Shown one piece after another: positions 21,501 to 34,435 of a stretch of DNA of 64,000 nucleotides (its first letter is position 1; every line of letters starts with the position of its first letter). Made by a program: the position numbers and the translations under genes. The notes beneath the pieces were generated by a model. That model did not search any database. It saw nothing but the letters and a program-made list of their open reading frames with translations, and was not told the DNA's origin. The DNA lies in assembly GCA_947311845.1 (NCBI GenBank), contig CAMZMU010000060.1:4739860-4803859 (forward strand), read 5' to 3'. The stretch comes from Poa pratensis (lineage: Eukaryota > Streptophyta > Magnoliopsida > Poales > Poaceae).

Positions 21501-23447
21501 GTATAATGCCCTCGTAAGCGTAGATCCTAGCTGTTGCCCGAACGATTAGTTCGGACCTTACGGTTTGTTACTTGTCTGTATATCCCTTGTGGTTTGGTTT
21601 GCTTAGTGATTGTTGTGTTATCCTCCTGTTTGCGACGCTAGATATAAATGCTACCGGAGTGGTCTTTGGAACGGAGTTATTGAGGAAGGGGAATTCGTTG
21701 AACCTGGAGATCAAGACCAAGTTCACTTTGCCGAGCAAGGCAAGCTATTCTCTGAGCTTGCACCCATATACATCTATTTTGGTTCACATGTTTTACTTAT
21801 AAAGAGCACATGTTATTTAAGTGGTGTTGGCCACTAAAGCTATGAGTTTGAAAATCCCCTTTTGTTTTCAAAATACAAGTATATTATTTTGACACCCTAT
21901 ATGGAGATATTAGATGGAAATTCTTTTTCAAACTATAGGATGGGAAAAACATTGTTTATTCAAAACTCCTTTGAAAGTACTTTGATGAGTTGTGGAATAC
22001 CGAGATGTCGGTGTGGAAATGGAGAAATGGAGAATGGAGATGTTTATGAAAAATGCACACTGTGTCTTTGTACTATGACGACCAATCTTACCCTGTGCGA
22101 CCACATTTACCACATATGGGAAAAGGCGTAGTCATGTAGTTTGCTCTTATTAGTATGGGATACCTCATCGACGGAGATGACTCCGTTATGCATGAGGGGA
22201 TGGTCCGAGGACCTACCCCCTGACCCGGGTCCTCACACAAGTTGGTGGGGAGGATAGAAGGTTCCACCATAAACCGCCGGACAAAACTATGAGTCCTCAC
22301 ACTTAGGGTTTCTGACGGGAAACTGGACTGGGTGTCGATGGAAAGTGTCATATGGGAAGGATCCTGTACTAGCATGAGCAAATGAGAGGCTATGGTCGGT
22401 GGCTCAACTTCGCATACACCTGGTATGGCGGGACGTGGCTGACACGATGAGTTACCGGATGGGTGTGGGAAAAGCGTGCTACCTCTGCAGAGGGTAAAAC
22501 TATTCGAATAGCCGAGTCCTCGGATATGGACAGTTGGGAGGCTGTCCTCTGACCATGTGCAAGTTTTGCAAAGTTTTGAGATTTGAAAATAAAATGGAGA
22601 TGTGTTGTATCTGCAACTCTACCGACGGGCTGGTATGAGGTTGCTGGAGAATGATTGACCATGACGGGCTATGGTCGGGAAGTGAAGAGTTTTGTGATTT
22701 GAAAGTGGAAAATGTTTTATGCAACTATGCCAACGGGCCGGCATGGGTTGTTGGGATTGAGTGACCATGAAGGGTTATGGTCGGAAAAGGAGGAGTTTTG
22801 GAGAAATAAATCGAATGGTGATTTTCCGGGAAAATGTTTATAAAAGAGACTTCTTACCTAGTTTAACAGGATGTATTTTTGGGAAAAAGATTTAAACGAG
22901 ACTTCTTACAAAAACAGATTTATGGGAAAAGTTCTAAAAGCCTTCTTTCTTTTTTTAATAAAGATATAGAGATTTCAACAAAGTTTTATTAAAACAAAAG
23001 TATATCCTTCCCTTTTAAAACAAGTATATAGAGTTTTCAAAGTAAAGAAAGTTTTATTTAAACAATAAAAAGAGTAGTGCATGCTCATTTCGGGGGTAGT
23101 TTGCGAGTACATTCAAATGTACTCATATTGGTTTCGTCCCTGGCTATTGTCTTAGCCAGATTCTGAAGAGGAGCAGTTCGATGAAAAAGTGGTTAAAGTC
23201 AATGCGAACTAGGGCGCTTCCCAGTCAGCTGCCTGTAGGGTTGGCAAGTGACTTGGGCTCCACGTTGTTTGGTGATTTCCGCTGCGAGTACCTGATGAAG
23301 TTATGGCTTCAATCAAGTAAGTAAATTTATTCGGTATTTATGGGTGTTCTGTGATACCAATTCGAGTTATGTGCAACACAGACTGATCATGGGATTGTTG
23401 CAGGAAACATAACGGGTATCTCGGATACCTAATCCGGGGTCCCCACA
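18547..23447 (+). repeat. 5' LTR of the LARD
   Basis: 4,901 bp. Mostly AT-rich with a GC-rich island at about 19900-20880 containing a possible TATA-like ATAAAAG (19981-19987) ahead of a C-run, the likely promoter area. ORFs in the island are compositional and repeat in the 3' LTR. Confidence 0.95.
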
Positions 23448-23451
23448 GACT

Positions 23452-23464
23452 TGGTATCAGAGCC
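23452..23464 (+). other. LARD primer-binding site (tRNA-iMet type)
   Basis: TGGTATCAGAGCC, complementary to the initiator tRNA-Met 3' end, 4 bases after the LTR. Confidence 0.9.
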
Positions 23465-26400
23465 ATCCTGACTGTAACAGACCTTAGTTAGCATGGACGT
23501 TAGTTAGGAAAGAAATTTTTGTTAAAAATTATTGTTACCAAAAACATATTTTTATCTAAGGAAGTCCAAAAATAACTTCCACTCTTCTCACTTCTCAAAT
23601 ATTTCGAGCTCATCCCTCTATTTAAGATTTTCCAAGGATTTCTCTACTCTCTTACCCGTTCAAAATACTTGACGATGAACCCAAGTGAGACCTGATTAGC
23701 TAGCACCTACAAGAAGAAGCTTCCATCTCAATATCAACATTCAGCATCAAGGATTGATCTGCAAATACCAAGATCGTCAGTATCAATAAAGCAAGAAACC
23801 TCGAAGACCTCAACTCAATATCGACAATTCCACTCAGTTACTACCTCGACAATCCCAAGTATTCCAGCTGAAGACTAAGGCGATAAAATGAAGACTTCAA
23901 CAGCCCTGTTTCACCAAGGCCCATACGAGAGAATTATTTTGGAAAGAAAAATATTACTACCTAAAATTACTTGTATCTAAGGAAGCCTAAGTGTAGCTTC
24001 CACTCTTTTCACCTTCTCGAATTATTCTAAACCTTATCTCTTGTCTAAAGGTTTATCAAAAGTTTCCATCTGTTGTCTTACCTCCATTCAAACTTACATA
24101 CTTGACGACACCCCAAACCAGACCTGGGTACTTAGCAACCCGAAGACTTCAACAGCAAGGCGATTTATATGCGAAGACCGATGATCCGTGCAACCTTCCG
24201 AAATCGCAGTAATTTCACCGCCAAAGTTTCCCACTTGGACAAGGTGAAGAAAATCCTCGAGATACAAAGACCCATAGGATCAATAGGATAAGCTCGTTTT
24301 ACTTGAGCAAAACCCATCTTCCACGGTATTAAACGCCTGTTGGTGCTAAAAGGCCTTGATTGATCTTGCTTGTGTGTGGCATTCATGTGTGTTGTTTTCC
24401 TTGTGTGTTTCACAAAACCCGTCTTGTCGGGAACCCAAAGTAACCACACTTTTATCTGTTGCTTTATTTTAGACTGTTTGCAAAAACCTTTTTGCCGTGT
24501 TGGCCATAGATGTACTTTTTGTACCCTCTCAAAAGTTCGACTTAGAAAAACCCTTCAGAAAAGTTTCTCCTAGTAAGAGAAGCAAGGTATGGAATACTCT
24601 CTACCCCAAGACTTTGCGATCTTCTGCAAGACGGATACCTGCCTACATACGTCATTTTGTACAACCACAGCAAGCCATCGAGAAAGATGAAGATTCAAGA
24701 CCCGACGTTAGATGACACAAGTCGTGTCCCGTCGGACTAACAAAACAATATGAAAAACTAACATAACTAACATAATTTATCTAACTTTAGTTTCTCATCT
24801 AACCAATTTTTGCAAAATTACTAACTGCTTTTTCTAGACAAAGGAAAGAGGTGCCATAGGACGACTCAAAACTAGTTAGTAGAAAAGAGACTTTAGGAGG
24901 ATATAAGAGTGTTGAACTATGAGTTTATTACTCAAAAGGATCATGATGAAATCAAAATTTGTTGGATAATGTGGTAATGTCAAACATTTGAGGTTTAGAA
25001 TAGGAGTGAAAACTTGGAGTGGATCGATAAATTAATTGGGTTTGGGTAGATGATATATTTGATTAATACTCTGGGGCTAACCAGTTGTGGTTCCCAACCA
25101 CTGGTGGTTATCTAGAGCTAGAAGACGTGACCCTTGATCTAAGGTTTAGAAATAAAAGTGAAAGTTATTGGATTTTTAGGAAGCACTTGCTGATAAAATG
25201 ATGTTGGATTGGTTAGAAGCAAGTAAATTAAGAAGGATACTCCGGTGTTGGAATGTTTAGGGTGATCCCTAGCGCAAGTGACCTTGTACTAAATTCTTAT
25301 GGAATTATAGGAAGTGGTCAAAAATGAGTAGCAAATGAATAGATCGTTGTATGCAAGAAATAATTGGTGGAGGATAAGTGAATTTTTATCGGATTCTAGG
25401 AATCAATATGACTTGGTCTAGTCGCAAGACATTCTAGGTGACAGTAGTTTTCAGAGCTTGTCATGCTCTGTTTGGATTATTCTTAGAAAGATCGTTTATA
25501 TTTGATTAAGAGATCAAGGCCCGAAAGTGTCGAGATGAAATCTGAATTTGGTTAGAAAGTGGGTCAAATTCTTGATGGGATGATCACATGATTGTTGGAT
25601 GCTTTATTTATCTTTGATGATATGATCGTGGGAAGATGGCAACCTGAAGGAGTCAGATAATTTGAGATATGCCTATCTGGGGAATAAATTAATCAAGAAA
25701 TAATTGGTGGACTACTATGATTTTTGTGACAAGATGTAATGGGAAGACTGAGCCTGAAAGGTTCGATGGGTATCCGATAGATTGAACTATAATATGATAA
25801 AGAGTTTATGCCCGAAGAAGATGATGGTGGGTTAATAATTTTAGCTTGGGCAAAAGTCATGATTCAGTTAACTAGTTGATATTAGTAGCCTTACCAGAGA
25901 TGTTGGAATGGTATTTTGAAGACTCGAGAATTAGAGGCCTATGTAAATTTGGTTGTTTTGGATCTTAGGTACAATAAGCCTGATGTTCAGAGTATAGCAC
26001 CTAATTCCCTTGAAAACTAACTTAAGCCCCTCAACCAGAAGGTTTTCCCGGAAAGTCTAACTATTCTGTTGCACTCTAACTTGCTTGTGAAGACACCTGC
26101 AAAGCTTCCTGAAGAACCCGAACCAAAGAAGTCTTTCGGGCAGCCTTTTTCCCGCCAAGCCGAAGGAAGAAAAGCGTGAAGAACATCTACCGGAAGTCAC
26201 TAAGAAGAATCAAACCACGGAAGCACCTGCTATGGACGACACCAACCCCCAAGCAAGCGGAGATTCAAATAGAAGTTTTTATTATCCTTTTTCTAACTAG
26301 AAACCGGAGAGAGTCGAGTACATAGGCTCGACGCATCCGGAAAACAATGCGTCCCCACCTGCGACCCTCGTAAGGAGACAATATCAGGAAGTGATATTTG

Positions 26401-26524
26401 CACCAACTCCAAGCACCAAGGAGCGACACCCAAGACGAAGATTTTCAAGCTACCCAAGAAGAACAATGCCTCCAAGTCAACTCCAGATGCAACCCTCATC
26501 ATGATCGTTCAAAAACCTCTTTTT

Positions 26525-26535
26525 AAGGGGGGAAG
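26525..26535 (+). other. Second polypurine-like tract in the LARD
   Basis: AAGGGGGGAAG after a T-run, the same as the 3' tract at 26841-26851 and 316 bp upstream of it. It may be a duplicate or an extra plus-strand primer. Confidence 0.5.
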
Positions 26536-26840
26536 ACCTGCAATAGGTATACAAGAACGTGGTAATAATTAGATCCGTGCGCTTTCAGCCTTATAGTATC
26601 TGGAAGCAGCCAACCACGATTATCCCTCAGTGCCGATCAGCAAGTCAACCCATCATCAAGGATCAGAACTCAGCACAGAAGATCATCGACAAAGAAAGCC
26701 TCGCAACATCAATTTGTCAAGATCTCACATGGTGACCATACTAAAGAAGCAGCGACCTCAGAAGTATAGCCTGCCCAAAACCCGTGCCCTCGTACTCCCC
26801 TGTTACCACCGGGCAAATCTCGAGGACGAGATTTATTTTT

Positions 26841-26854
26841 AAGGGGGGAAGAGC
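26841..26854 (+). other. LARD polypurine tract
   Basis: AAGGGGGGAAGAGC directly before the 3' LTR TGTCACATCC. Confidence 0.9.
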
Positions 26855-29800
26855 TGTCACATCCCAAATTTGGAAACTAAGAAAAACTTAGTTTCACAAG
26901 ACCAAAATTCAGAACCAACAAAAAAACTTTTTGAAATGTTTCACTGATGATTGTGTTTTCCTTCCTGTTGCTATGTTGAACCTAGTGTGGCTTGTTGTTT
27001 AAATTGTTTGACTGGTAAAAATAAGACACAACCAATATAAAAATATATTTAACTTTGGTGATCATGTCATGACAAGAAAAATATTCCATGTATCTTTTCC
27101 ATTCTTATTTTGGCCAACTCCATTTCAAATGATACTTGGTTTAGCAACAACCAAAACTAATACCCATTATTTGAGAAAGTAAAGGTATTTCCAAAATTAT
27201 GTGTTTCCAAAAATGTGGAGACCTATATGCTATCTCCTCTCTATCTTCAACCTTGATATTTTGCATGTATATGCAACTCCCATTTTATACTCTTATTTTT
27301 TTTTATAACACTAGTGGGAGATATATTACCCCCACATATGTTGTCTTGCTCAAAACCTTTTCAAAAATACAAAGGTGGAGTTGAGATAGTTTTAAACATC
27401 ATCTTGTCATAATTAAGTGTGATGTTGATATTGTTGTGTTTGTGGCTTGTGAGGGTAATTCCTCAGTTGTGCTTAATACTAGAATAAGACACATTTGACA
27501 ACAAATTTGGTATGTGACCTGAATAAAAACAAACCCTCTAGAATTATTCACACCTAAGTTGAAATCCTAAATTAAGGGAAATGATCTTATTTAATTTCCC
27601 TCTATCTCTATTCCTCTATTTTATGAAAACAATTATATTTCCTTATTCTAGGGATGAGATGAAATAATAATCATTTCAACCCCATCTCACTCCCTCCTCA
27701 AGCAAACATACTTTTCAATTTTAAACAAAACTCTCAAAGTATTTAACAAAAGGAAATTAAGATCATGATAAATAAATGATCTTAATAAATTATTCCTCTC
27801 AATTTCTCTGTTTCTTTCAAACCAATATTTTCTCCATGAAAATATAACTTAATTGAAGTTACCATATTTGTCAAGAAAGTTCCAAAAGTTCAAAAAATAT
27901 TTTATCACTTGTTTAAAAATATTAAAGAAATGTTAATTTAGTTTTACCAAAAATCATTTATTTAAATCCTATGAACAAAAATGGTTCAAAACATTTTATT
28001 TTCAAAAGCCAATTTTTGTGTAGCTTCTACATGTATATGGGAGGCTACATGAATTTTCTCAGATTTTTGTAAAATGTTTAAATACCCCAAACAATTCCCT
28101 AAAACGCTACTGGTTTTAAAACAAAACAGAAAAGGACTTAAATGTAAAAGGAAAAAGAAGTCCAGGGGTTATCGGCAAAAGCGTCATCGTCTTCTGTAGC
28201 AGCAGTGCGCGCGGTGCCGTTGTCGTCCTACCGTGCGTCGCGCCGCCCGGACCCCCCCTCCTCTCCGTTGCTCGGCGAGGAGAAGGATAAAAGACCCCCC
28301 CCCCCCCCGAAGCTCCTCTGCCCTCTCTCACCCCTCCCTCACTCACTCGCTCTCCTTCCTCTCTCTCTGCTCCTCTCCATGACCCGAACCCTAGCCGCAG
28401 GTGGTCGAGCTCGCCGTCGCTGCCGCCGTCGCTGGAGAGCGCCCCGTCCAGATCGAAGAGCGCCAGAAGCATCGCCTCGTCGCCCTCTTCTTCCCCGTCC
28501 AAGGAATCGCCGCGGGGAGCCGCGAGGCGAGCGGCCCGTCTGCGTCTTCTTCCGCACCGGCCGACGCTCCGCCGCGACCTCACCGTCGATTCCGACCACC
28601 TCCTTCACCACCGCGAGCACCCACGCGACAAGGGTGAGCACGCGAATCGCTTGGACATGATCGTCCTCCTTCTCCGCTCCTAGTTTGCCGCGTAGCCGTA
28701 GAGTCCGCCGTAGCCGTAGCGTGCCGCCGCCCGGCCTCGTCGCCGGAGCACTTGTCGGCGACCATATGGTCCGTAACGCCACTCCCCGGTCTCCCCGTAG
28801 CCGTGCACGTCTAATGCGCTTGGTAGATCGTCCCCGCGCGTCCCCTTCCGTCGAGCCCTTGCGCGTCGCCGCCGGTGGTCGCCGCGTCCACGTGCGACGT
28901 CGCCGTTCATCGTCTACGCCTTTTAATTACCCGCGCCTGTAGTATATCACACGCACTCGTCCATCCCAGTGGCAACGGCCACGATCGAGCCAGCGCGGCG
29001 TCGCGAGTTCGAACCCCCGCCAACGCGAGCGCGCTGCCCTTTTTTCCTTTTATTTCCCGCTCGCTGACAGCTGGGCCCCACAGGTCAGCGACCGTGGTGG
29101 CCAGCACAGCCCGCACCCAATCCAGTCAGCGCCAGCGTGGCCGCAGGCCCACTGGCCAGTGGCCGTGTGTAGGAGTTGCCTCGGTGAAAAATGTTTTGCA
29201 CGAATTACTGGATTTAATTAAAAGGAACAGATTCAAATTTAAACTTATAAAATCCATATCTTTTTAAATACTTGTCCAAAAATTACCAATAAGATACCAA
29301 AATGATCAGAAAAATAAGGCCTGTCTTTTAGTATAACTCACCTATCCAAATAAATTAGTTTATTTAATGTTTTATTAAAATAAAGAAAATGGCAGATTAT
29401 AAAACAAATTAGGAAAATTCATATCTTTAAAAATAAGGATCCAAAAATTAAGTTTGACCACTTAAAATGTTCAGAAAATGATGACTTTCATGTTCCACCT
29501 TGTTTCCAAACATGGAAAATTATTTTGTAATGTTGTTTAAAACACATTAACAAAAGGGCAGATTTAAAAAGGATTTTATAAATTAATCAGTAATAATTTT
29601 TGGAGCAAATCCAATTTTGCTAGGTTCCTAGTGTTTCACTTTATCACACCCTAACTTGGTGTGAAGGTTCCACTCTTAGAGATTAATTAGTGGCCTAACT
29701 TTTGTCTGAAGTATTTCCTGTTCAACAGGAGGTGCTTGTTGTTAACCTTCGCCTCAAATAGTTTTGTGATCGATGTACCTAGCTTGCGTATAGGTGATAG

Positions 29801-31768
29801 ACTACTGACCAGTATAATGCCCTCGTAAGCGTAGATCCTAGCTGTTGCCCGAACGATTAGTTCGGACCTTACGGTTTGTTACTTGTCTGTATATCCCTTG
29901 TGGTTTGGTTTGCTTAGTGATTGTTGTGTTATCCTCCTGTTTGCGACGCTAGATATAAATGCTACCGGAGTGGTCTTTGGAACGGAGTTATTGAGGAAGG
30001 GGAATTCGTTGAACCTGGAGATCAAGACCAAGTTCACTTTGCCGAGCAAGGCAAGCTATTCTCTGAGCTTGCACCCATATACATCTATTTTGGTTCACAT
30101 GTTTTACTTATAAAGAGCACATGTTATTTAAGTGGTGTTGGCCACTAAAGCTATGAGTTTGAAAATCCCCTTTTGTTTTCAAAATACAAGTATATTATTT
30201 TGACACCCTATATGGAGATATTAGATGGAAATTCTTTTTCAAACTATAGGATGGGAAAAACATTGTTTATTCAAAACTCCTTTGAAAGTACTTTGATGAG
30301 TTGTGGAATACCGAGATGTCGGTGTGGAAATGGAGAAATGGAGAATGGAGATGTTTATGAAAAATGCACACTGTGTCTTTGTACTATGACGACCAATCTT
30401 ACCCTGTGCGACCACATTTACCACATATGGGAAAAGGCGTAGTCATGTAGTTTGCTCTTATTAGTATGGGATACCTCATCGACGGAGATGACTCCGTTAT
30501 GCATGAGGGGATGGTCCGAGGACCTACCCCCTGACCCGGGTCCTCACACAAGTTGGTGGGGAGGATAGAAGGTTCCACCATAAACCGCCGGACAAAACTA
30601 TGAGTCCTCACACTTAGGGTTTCTGACGGGAAACTGGACTGGGTGTCGATGGAAAGTGTCATATGGGAAGGATCCTGTACTAGCATGAGCAAATGAGAGG
30701 CTATGGTCGGTGGCTCAACTTCGCATACACCTGGTATGGCGGGACGTGGCTGACACGATGAGTTACCGGATGGGTGTGGGAAAAGCGTGCTACCTCTGCA
30801 GAGGGTAAAACTATTCGAATAGCCGAGTCCTCGGATATGGACAGTTGGGAGGCTGTCCTCTGACCATGTGCAAGTTTTTGCAAAGTTTTGAGATTTGAAA
30901 ATAAAATGGAGATGTGTTGTATCTGCAACTCTACCGACGGGCTGGTATGAGGTTGCTGGAGAATGATTGACCATGACGGGCTATGGTCGGGAAGTGAAGA
31001 GTTTTGTGATTTGAAAGTGGAAAATGTTTTATGCAACTATGCCAACGGGCCGGCATGGGGTTGTTGGGATTGAGTGACCATGAAGGGTTATGGTCGGAAA
31101 AGGAGGAGTTTTGGAGAAATAAATCGAATGGTGATTTTCCGGGAAAATGTTTATAAAAGAGACTTCTTACCTAGTTTAACAGGGATGTATTTTTGGGAAA
31201 AAGATTTAAACGAGACTTCTTACAAAAACAGATTTATGGGAAAAGTTCTAAAAGCCTTCTTTCTTTTTTTTAAATAAAGATATAGAGATTTCGGAACAAA
31301 GTTTTATTAAAACAAAAGTATATCCTTCCCTTTTAAAACAAGTATATAGAGTTTTCAAAGTAAAGAAAGTTTTATTTAAACAATAAAAAGAGTAGTGCAT
31401 GCTCATTTCGGGGTAGTTTGCGAGTACATTCAAATGTACTCATATTGGTTTCGTCCCTGGCTATTGTCTTAGCCAGATTCTGAAGAGGAGCAGTTCGATG
31501 AAAAAGTGGTTAAAGACATCAATGCGAACTAGGGCGCTTCCCAGTCAGCTGCCTGTAGGGTTGGCAAGTGACTTGGGCTCCACGTTGTTTGGTGATTTCC
31601 GCTGCGAGTACCTGATGAAGTTATGGCTTCAATCAAGTAAGTAAATTTATTCGGTATTTATGGGTGTTCTGTGATACCAATTCGAGTTATGTGCAACACC
31701 AGACTGATCATGGGATTGTTGCAGGAAACATAACGGGTATCTCGGATACCTAATCCGGGGTCCCCACA
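26855..31768 (+). repeat. 3' LTR of the LARD
   Basis: 4,914 bp. By eye it differs from the 5' LTR by about a dozen small indels, mostly in homopolymer runs, and very few substitutions (for example A to G at 29143). Confidence 0.95.
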
Positions 31769-31773
31769 TTCCC

Positions 31774-33444
31774 CTTGGTGTAGGAGCCGTCGAAGTGCAT
31801 GGTCCAGGCGCTAGGATCTTCTTTCCCGGGGAGGCAGGTTTCCTCTTCCGGTCGTCGAACGCCGTCTCGGTCCATTCAGCAGTGAAGTCCGCCAGCGCCT
31901 GGCTCTTGATGTTGGCCGTATGCTCGAACTTGAGGCCGAAACCTTGAACCTCCATGGCCCACCATGATATGCGTCCGGTGGCAAGCGGGTTCTCCAACGG
32001 GCTTCTGAGTGGATACTTGGATACCACCGTGATGGGATGGCTTTGGAAGTACGACCTCATCTTGCGGGAGGCAATGAGGATTGCCAGCAGCAGCTTCTGC
32101 ATCATGGGGTACCGCTCCCGGGCGTCGCGCAGTACTGCGCTGACCAAGTAGACCGGGTGCTGCACCTTACGGGTTGCCGAGTCCTGAGGGGGCTCGGCTT
32201 CCTCCATGTCGATGCCGTGGGGTAGGGACGAGGTAGCCCCCAGCGGAGTCTCGCGGAAGGAGATTCTCCAGGCTCTGCGCCGTCTGACAAGGTTGTGGTG
32301 ACATCAGGATCGCTAGACCCCTGGTCACCCGGCAACCTTTTCTTGCATGGCTGTCCCGGGAGAGAGTTCCCGGGTCGCTTGCCCTTGATCTTGCTTGATT
32401 TCTTTGGAGGAGCGTCACGCTCTACCACAAGCACAGCGCTGATCACCTGGTTGGTGGCAGCAATGTACAGTAGCAGGGGCTCCTTTTCTTCTGGTGCCAC
32501 GAGGATTGGTGGCGAGGCGAGGTAGCGCTTGAGGGATTGCAGGGCTTCCTCGGCCTCGGTGTCCACTCCACGGGGCCTGACTTCTTGAGCAGCCTGAAGA
32601 ACGGTAAGGCCCGCTCCCCAAGCCTTGAGATGAAGCGCCCGAGTGCAGTGATGCACCCGTTGAGGCGCTGTACGTCCTTGACCCGCCGGGGCGCCTCCAT
32701 GCGCTCGATTGCCTTGATTTTGTCCGGATTCGCCTCGATCCCTCGGTGAGAGACCAGGAAACCCAGCAGCTTGCCGGAGGGGACCCCGAACACGCACTTG
32801 TCGGGGTTGAGCTTGAAGTTGACCCGGCGGAGGTTCTCGAAGGTCTCGTGCAGGTCTTGGATGAGGGAGTCCTTGTACCGGGTCTTGACCACGATGTCGT
32901 CGATGTACGCTTCAACGTTGCGGCCCAGCTGTGGCCCAAGGCATGCTTGCATTGCGCGCTGGAAGGTAGCGCCGGCGTTCCGGAGGCCAAAAGGCATCCG
33001 GGTGTAGCAGTAGCAGCCCTTGGGAGTGATGAAGGCCGTCTTCTCTTGGTCCTCGAGCGACATCATGATCTGGTGGTACCCGGAGAAGGCGTCCAAGAAA
33101 CACAGCAGCTCGCACCCGGCCGTGGAGTCCACGATCATGTCGATCCGCGGCAGGGGGAAAGGGTCCTTGGGACAGGCCTTATTCAGGTCTGTGAAGTCGA
33201 TGCAGAGTCTCCACTTGAAGGTCATGGGCTTCGGTACCACCACGGGGTTGGCCACCCAGTTGGATGGGGAACCGACCGGATGACACCAGCTTCTATCAAC
33301 TTGTCCACCTCGGCGATGATGAATTCCAGCTTTTCCTTGCTTTGGTTCCGGAGAACCTGCTTCACGGGGCGAGCCCCCGGATTGACCGCCAGTTTGTGCT
33401 CGATCACCTCCCTTGGAACACCGGGTAAACCTGACGCCTCCCAC
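31774..33444 (-). pseudogene. Tat RT and RNase H
   Basis: RT: CIDFTDLNKACPKDPFPLPR, FLDAFSGYHQI, TPKGCYCYTRMPFGLRNAGA, and the catalytic YIDD (about 32910) read in one frame (33444-32443). The start of the RT domain (KLAVNPGARPVKQ, 33407-33270) is in another frame. After about 32570 the connection and RNase H region (EALQSLKRYLASPPILVAP, YLVSAVLRDARERYPMMQK, SQALADFTAEW) is in further frames. At least three frameshifts show inactivity. The segment ends at the LARD target site. RT and RNase H make the cDNA. Confidence 0.9.
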
Positions 33445-33562
33445 GCGAAGACATCAGAGTTTTCCCGAAGGAAGGCGACGAGCGCGCTTTCCTATTTGTC
33501 GGTGAGGCGGGCGCCGATGGTGATGGAGCGAACTCCGTCGCTGGTTAGCGCCACCTTCTTGG

Positions 33563-34435
33563 TCAGCTGCGGATCGCCATGGAATGGCGCCTTCTTGGGG
33601 GAGTAGATGTGGAGCCCCCAGGGTGCCCTTCGCCCCCGGGGAGAGCCCCATCATCATCCTCCTGTACACCTTGAGGGACATCCGCCATGATTGCCACCGT
33701 CTGGTTCAGCTGGTGAACGCAGTAGATAGCATCGTCGATGTCGGCCTTGACCTTGATCACGCCCCACGGCGCCGGAATCTTCAGCATGTTGTAGGCGAAG
33801 TGGGAGACGGCCATGAACTTGGCCAGAGCAGGTCTGCCAAGTATGCCGTTGTACGGTAGCGGGGTGTCGGCGATGTCGAAGACGATTTCCTCGGTGCGGA
33901 AGTTCTTGGAGTCGCCGAAGGTGACCGGAAGGGTGATCTTCCCGAGGGGTCGAGTAACACTTCCGTTCACGCCTTGGAACACCCGGTGTCTTGCAGGCGA
34001 GACAGGGATTTGAAGGATAGCCAGGACCTTCGCCGTCAGCAAGTTGAGGCTGGAGCCTCCGTCGACCAGCATCTTGGTGACCTTGTAGTTGTGGATGACG
34101 GGCGACACGATCAGCGGCAGGGTCCCCACCCCGGCAGTGTTGGCAGGGTGGTCTTCTGGGTCGAAGGTGATGACTTGGCTAGACCAGTCCAGGGGCTTGG
34201 ACGGAGCAGAAGCAACCGCGTTCAGCTCCCGGACAAGTCTCTTGCAGGCGCCGTTGGAGGGAGGCAGAGAAGACCCTCCGTGGATGCACCCGACAACTCC
34301 GTGACTTCTTGATACTTCCCGCCGTTGCCTCCTTGGGGAGCCGGAGCTTCCCCGTTGCCGCGTGGGCGGCCTCTGGAGTGTTGTACCCGCGACCACCTTG
34401 ACCGCCGCGTCCTCCTCCACGGCCCCCGCGGCCAC
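33563..34435 (-). pseudogene. Tat aspartic protease region
   Basis: A 290-residue open frame carries KMLVDGGSSLNLLTAKVL, where VDGGSS is the variant active-site motif used by Tat and Athila proteases. It also has NGILGRPALAKFMAVSH, the conserved second protease block. The N-terminal part overlaps in another frame with the gag C-terminus. The protease cuts the Gag-Pol polyprotein. Confidence 0.85.

Larger units (their letters stand above)
23448..26854 (+). other. LARD internal domain, non-coding
   Basis: About 3.4 kb. No ORF resembles gag, protease, RT or integrase. Near its 3' end (26800-26842) is a relic reading NLEDEIYF and a stop, a motif seen at pol 3' ends of some gypsy elements. That suggests descent from an autonomous element. 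A packaging signal is expected near the 5' end but cannot be pinpointed. Confidence 0.8.
18547..31768 (+). mobile_element. LARD (large non-coding LTR retrotransposon), complete, Sukkula-like
   Basis: Two direct LTRs of about 4.9 kb (18547-23447 and 26855-31768) start TGTCACATCC and end GGTCCCCACA. A 5-bp target duplication TTCCC flanks it (18542-18546 and 31769-31773). A tRNA-iMet-type primer site follows the 5' LTR, and a polypurine tract precedes the 3' LTR. The 3.4-kb internal domain has no gag or pol. LTR and internal lengths match LARDs described in barley (Sukkula class). It must rely on proteins from another element. The LTRs are almost identical, so insertion is recent. Family name is tentative. 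Confidence 0.95.

Noticed and set aside
32746..33606. 286-codon plus-strand ORF opposite the Tat RT
   Set aside because: GC-rich antisense shadow; the minus strand carries clear RT motifs.
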